NCBI GenBank assembly: GCA_003168295.1
Contig: PMST01000226.1
Span: forward strand, 1-8,359
From: Actinomycetota bacterium
Lineage (GTDB): Bacteria; Actinomycetota; Actinomycetes; Streptosporangiales; Streptosporangiaceae
Length of the DNA: 8,359 nucleotides
Direction: 5' to 3'
A program made the position numbers and the translations under genes. Below are positions 6,456-8,359 of the stretch, piece after piece. Every line of letters begins with the position of its first letter. The first letter of the stretch is position 1. The notes beneath the pieces are model-generated. The model did not search any database, was not told the origin of the DNA, and was given only the letters and a program-made list of their open reading frames with translations.

Positions 6456-6461
6456 AACCTA
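6456..6461 (-). promoter_or_regulatory. -10 element of methyltransferase-aldolase operon
   Basis: TAGGTT on the minus strand ends 6 nt before GTG 6449. No convincing -35 lies at 16-19 nt, so the call rests on spacing and the TAnnnT core. Confidence 0.3.
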
Positions 6462-6575
6462 CCGCCATCTCGCCGGCCTTATTAGACAGGAACAACACGT
6501 GCTTCACCGTCGAACCCCGACCGGACCGTACCTATCGATCTAGCGGGCGAAGTCAGGTACGCCGACGGCTGCTAG

Positions 6576-6618
6576 TTCTTTTCTACCGAACGGACCGGGC
6601 TGCTCGCCCCCGGTCAGG
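6576..6618 (+). repeat. Diverged direct repeat, copy B
   Basis: Partner of 4074-4115: ttcttttctac at the start and the shared tgctcgcccccggtcagg at the end, same orientation, about 2.5 kb apart. Confidence 0.6.
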
Positions 6619-6993
6619 GTGACCTGCGTCTCCGCCAAACGGCCCGGCAGATGCCGAGGATGCCGACGATGTAAATGTGCCAGGGCCCGGGGCATTATCG
6701 GTCCGGCCGCCAGCTGCCTGAAGCCATTGCCTGAACGGTCTGCCAGTACACCGGAGTATCCTCGTCGCTTGATCTCCCGGGCGGGGCGGCAGGAAAGCCG
6801 GAAGCCGGGAACCCCCTGTCCGCATTCGTTACGCGCCGCCGCCAGACTGGCCGGCTTTCATGCTGGCTTAGCGAAGCCCCCGGCGCGGCGAGCACCTCGT
6901 ACCGTCGCGGGTCATCATTAACAGGCACATCAGGACACTACGGGGCAAGGCCGGTTATCACCCGCATTTGGCTCGCCGGCGTGTCCGGTTCGC

Positions 6994-7263
6994 TCAAAGG
7001 GCTGTGGTCCAGCGTTCGGTGCACGACTTAGCGTCCTTGCAGTACCAGCGGATGTTGGTGCACGCCTGGCCGCCATCAGCTATCAGTAGGCCCAGCGGAA
7101 GCGCGGTGCCGCACATGGAGCACTGGGCTACCTCCAGCGGCCGGAGCCGGTCGCGCTGCGCGGCCGTCGGCGGTTCCGCCAGCGCCAGACGCGGACCGAC
7201 CGGAGGCTGCTCAGGTCCCGTTTCCAGGGACAGCGGCATAGCTGATGAGGCAGGTAGGGCCAT
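6994..7263 (-). CDS. Small cysteine-rich putative zinc-binding protein
   Basis: The product is 89 aa. The N-terminal half is proline-rich and probably flexible; the C-terminal half carries CSMCGTALPLGLLIADGG then ACTNIRWYCKDAKSCTERW, i.e. CxxC followed by three further cysteines and an aromatic WYC motif. This looks like a small treble-clef or ribbon-type zinc protein found as a hypothetical in actinobacteria; I know no function. The frame is open upstream to 7422, but ATG 7263 is the right start: GGAGG sits about 4 nt before it, the clearest Shine-Dalgarno of the window, and the upstream codons are just the translated leader repeats. It has its own promoter candidate at 7412-7441. Confidence 0.65.
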   Translation of the reverse strand: MALPASSAMPLSLETGPEQPPVGPRLALAEPPTAAQRDRLRPLEVAQCSMCGTALPLGLLIADGGQACTNIRWYCKDAKSCTERWTTAL

Positions 7264-7351
7264 GATTCCTCCGCGCGGGGCACAGGTCACCAGGCCCCCG
7301 GCCCTCTTGGCGAAGCCCGGAAAGCCCGCTCGTCGTGACGTCATCGGGCAA

Positions 7352-7405
7352 GCTCGCTCATACCAAGCCCGCTCATGGTGGGCGGCTCGCTCATACCAAG
7401 CCCGC
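7352..7405 (-). repeat. Two perfect 21-bp direct repeats in the leader of the small zinc protein gene
   Basis: Positions 7352-7372 and 7385-7405 are identical (forward gctcgctcataccaagcccg plus one base), giving a 33-bp period. A third partial match, aagcccgctc, lies at 7322-7331. They sit just downstream of the candidate promoter and upstream of the Shine-Dalgarno, a place for regulator binding or leader RNA control. Confidence 0.75.
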
Positions 7406-7411
7406 GCACCC

Positions 7412-7441
7412 AAGGTAGCCACCTTTTCCCGAGCGACTCAA
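7412..7441 (-). promoter_or_regulatory. Candidate promoter of the small zinc protein gene
   Basis: On the minus strand, TTGAGT (7436-7441), an 18-nt spacer and TACCTT (7412-7417). It would give a leader of roughly 140 nt containing the 21-bp repeats. Confidence 0.4.
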
Positions 7442-7460
7442 GACAAACCCTCAAAATCCC

Positions 7461-8006
7461 TCATTTCCCGCCGGAAGTCGCTGAGGTCCCGCAGCCGCCA
7501 GCACCATGGCTTGCGCAGAACGAACGGCCGTTCTGCTGCGGCAGGCAGTGTGTACCAGCGCCATTCGTCCTGCCCGGAGGGTCACCACGTGCAGGGACCG
7601 CCGCGGCCTGCTGCGGCACTTGTCGCGAGGTTTGTAAGGCTGTCTTCTGATCGTCGTGGGGAAGTCCAGCGCTCAGGGCGCGCTCGATCCGATCCAGCCG
7701 CTCGGTAATCTCGACCCACTCCGGTGGCGAGCCTCCGCGGGCGGCGCGCTCAAGGATCGCCCGAACATAGGTGGTGTACCGCACGTGCCTGGTTCGCGCC
7801 TGCTGCTTCAGCTGGTCGATCACGTCGGCAGGCAGGCGGAGGGAGGTAGTGGCCATCGGCTGCGGTTCGACCCAGTCGCCGTTGTCCATTTCCGTGCTGG
7901 TGTCGTGGGTGCCGTAGTACTCGGCCAGCCGCTCGAGTTCCGCCGCTGGCCGGGGGAGCTGTCGGCCGTAAATCAGCGTTGTGCCGTCCCGTCCCGGAAC
8001 GACCAT
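7461..8006 (-). CDS. CopG/BrnA-type ribbon-helix-helix antitoxin in a chimeric frame
   Basis: The antitoxin core spans residues 24-112 of the 181-aa frame: LERLAEYYGTHDTSTEM, then TTSLRLPADVIDQLKQQA (the ribbon strand and first helix of the ribbon-helix-helix fold) and YTTYVRAILERA, followed by EWVEITERLDRIERAL. This is the BrnA/CopG family that represses its operon and neutralises a BrnT-like RNase. Two things are odd. The frame begins with MVVPGRDGTTLIYGR, which is BrnT-toxin sequence, so the antitoxin's own start was lost in a deletion. And the last ~65 residues (GRTNGAGTHCLPQQNG and after) look like unselected read-through. Starts at ATG 8006 (inside TAATG, overlapping the preceding fragment's stop), or internal Met 40 or 51, are possible. 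Met 40 would still keep the ribbon-helix-helix domain. Confidence 0.65.
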   Translation of the reverse strand: MVVPGRDGTTLIYGRQLPRPAAELERLAEYYGTHDTSTEMDNGDWVEPQPMATTSLRLPADVIDQLKQQARTRHVRYTTYVRAILERAARGGSPPEWVEITERLDRIERALSAGLPHDDQKTALQTSRQVPQQAAAVPARGDPPGRTNGAGTHCLPQQNGRSFCASHGAGGCGTSATSGGK

Positions 8007-8089
8007 TAGAGGTGCTCCAGGATCGCCTCACGTACCTCGTCCAAGGTGACGTCATGGGCCGCTATGTGGTCGGCGGACCAGTCGCTGTC
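7962..8089 (-). pseudogene. Remnant of BrnT-like toxin
   Basis: The minus strand at 8089-8006 reads DSDWSADHIAAHDVTLDEVR and then EAILEHL-stop, the N-terminal part of a small BrnT-like toxin (WS..HI..H.V...EV.EA). After a one-base frame change at TAATG (8004-8008) the next homologous piece, PGRDGTTLIYGR, is in the antitoxin frame and stops there. The toxin's C-terminal strands and helix are missing. Upstream, the fragment is fused to the truncated MazG copy at about 8088-8090. Confidence 0.55.
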
Positions 8090-8153
8090 CCCCGTCGGCC
8101 GCAATGATCGCCGGGATCTGATCGCGGACGAGCTTGTGGTAGGTGACGCGCAT
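8052..8153 (-). pseudogene. Truncated MazG-like pyrophosphohydrolase, copy 2
   Basis: ATG 8153 opens MRVTYHKLVRDQIPAIIAAD, nearly the same as the start of the intact copy at 3249. After GGQ the frame runs into toxin DNA and stops at 8052. Only about 23 authentic codons remain; all metal-binding acidic residues are absent. The leaderless promoter arrangement is kept (TACTGT, 8161-8166, 7 nt before the ATG). Confidence 0.85.
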
Positions 8154-8160
8154 GCCCTGG

Positions 8161-8166
8161 ACAGTA
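8161..8166 (-). promoter_or_regulatory. -10 element of MazG-like gene, copy 2
   Basis: TACTGT placed 7 nt before ATG 8153, identical in sequence and spacing to copy 1. Confidence 0.4.
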
Positions 8167-8191
8167 CCGCCCAGCTGATCAGAGCAGAATC

Positions 8192-8359
8192 TTGTTCTTA
8201 CCATTCCAGAACGCCGCCCCGACCCCAGCGGGGGACTGGCGCCATGTCGTCCGCTTCGGCCTGAAAGTGACCAGCTACAAGTTCGCCCTCGGCCAGGCAC
8301 TCCTGGAGCTAGCCGCCCGGCAGCAGACCTTCGTTCCGCTACCGGAACTAGCGGTTCCT
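8192..8359 (+). CDS. HNH endonuclease family protein, copy 2 (5' end only)
   Basis: The visible 56 codons read LPFQNAAPTPAGDWRHVVRF, then KVTSYKFALGQALLELAARQ and TFVPLPELAVP. This is the N-terminal helical region of the HNH nuclease family whose C-terminal HNH domain is still readable in copy 1. No stop or frameshift occurs in this part, in contrast to copy 1. The start is uncertain: TTG at 8192 is the nearest in-frame start; the equivalent GTG of copy 1 is not conserved and the palindrome around it is degraded. It is transcribed away from the truncated MazG gene. The catalytic half, if present, lies beyond the window. Confidence 0.65.
   Translation, partial: MFLPFQNAAPTPAGDWRHVVRFGLKVTSYKFALGQALLELAARQQTFVPLPELAVP

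Larger units (their letters stand above)
6450..6993. other. Gene-poor stretch with possible ISL3-type transposase remnant
   Basis: No intact gene is convincing here. On the minus strand, from roughly 6860 to 6545, one frame reads RPAREIKRRGYSGVLADRS, then PIMPRALAHLHRRHPRHL and LTGGEQPGPFGRKEL, ending at a TAG. REIKRRGYSG and PRALAHLHRRHP resemble the C-terminal half of ISL3-family transposases (REIRALGYTGS, PRRLA.LL...P), but the DDE residues are not visible and no start or inverted repeats were found. The other open frames look like random GC-rich reading. Repeat copy B lies within it. Confidence 0.35.
8088..8359. repeat. Direct repeat, copy 2 of MazG/HNH module
   Basis: Matches 3184-3455 in the same orientation; offset 4902-4904 bp through small indels. 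The match is still running at the window edge. Confidence 0.85.

Noticed and set aside
7337..7344. TGACGTCA palindrome upstream of the small zinc protein
   Set aside because: Only 8 bp, and a similar GTGACGTCA occurs by chance at 8047; too short to support a site in GC-rich DNA.
7375..7650. Plus-strand frame with a cysteine-rich end (RPFCCGRQC ... CCGTCREVC)
   Set aside because: Cysteine spacing loosely recalls small zinc proteins, but there is no ribosome site, and it overlaps the tail of the antitoxin frame; not enough to call.
6968..7708. 246-codon plus-strand frame
   Set aside because: It is antisense to the small zinc protein, its leader repeats and the antitoxin tail; composition is arginine/serine-rich shadow reading.
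1..8359. tRNA, rRNA or CRISPR array
   Set aside because: No cloverleaf-like run, rRNA signature or regularly spaced repeat-spacer pattern was seen; the only short tandem repeats are the TPR codons and the 21-bp pair.

Overview
The window looks like accessory DNA from a high-GC actinobacterium. The evidence is the GC-rich codon use, frequent GTG/TTG starts, several genes whose -10-like TAnnnT lies only 6-7 nt before the start codon (leaderless style), and protein families typical of Frankia/Streptomyces-like genomes. I cannot name a genus. No rRNA, tRNA or CRISPR array is visible.

Layout. Positions 1-2077 (minus strand) hold a bacterial NLR-like defence locus: a TIR-P-loop NTPase of 380 aa, followed in the same reading frame, after one amber codon, by a helical/TPR protein that runs off the left edge. 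Positions 2230-3986 are decayed: a C-terminal scrap of an HxsC-like radical SAM protein, a 3'-truncated PIN-like toxin, an intact MazG-type pyrophosphohydrolase and, divergent from it, a broken HNH endonuclease gene. Positions 4237-4730 hold a complete Phd/YefM-like antitoxin with a truncated RelE/ParE-like toxin. Positions 4617-6449 hold the most ordinary-looking genes, a methyltransferase and a threonine-aldolase-family enzyme in one minus-strand operon. A diverged 42-43 bp direct repeat lies on either side of this block (4074 and 6576). After a gene-poor stretch with a possible transposase remnant (6450-6993) come a small cysteine-rich protein with repeats in its leader (6994-7441) and a CopG/BrnA-type antitoxin fused to the remains of its BrnT-like toxin. 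Last is a second copy of the MazG/HNH divergent module (8088-8359), here with the MazG gene cut short and the HNH gene apparently open to the window edge.

How it fits together. The window reads as a defence and toxin-antitoxin hot spot that has been rearranged repeatedly. The two MazG/HNH modules are direct repeats about 4.9 kb apart with opposite halves destroyed. Three separate toxin genes are truncated, and in two of those loci the antitoxin reading frame survives. The aldolase-methyltransferase operon is probably metabolic cargo. The best candidates for a poorly described system are the TIR-NTPase/TPR pair and the divergent MazG/HNH module with its palindrome.
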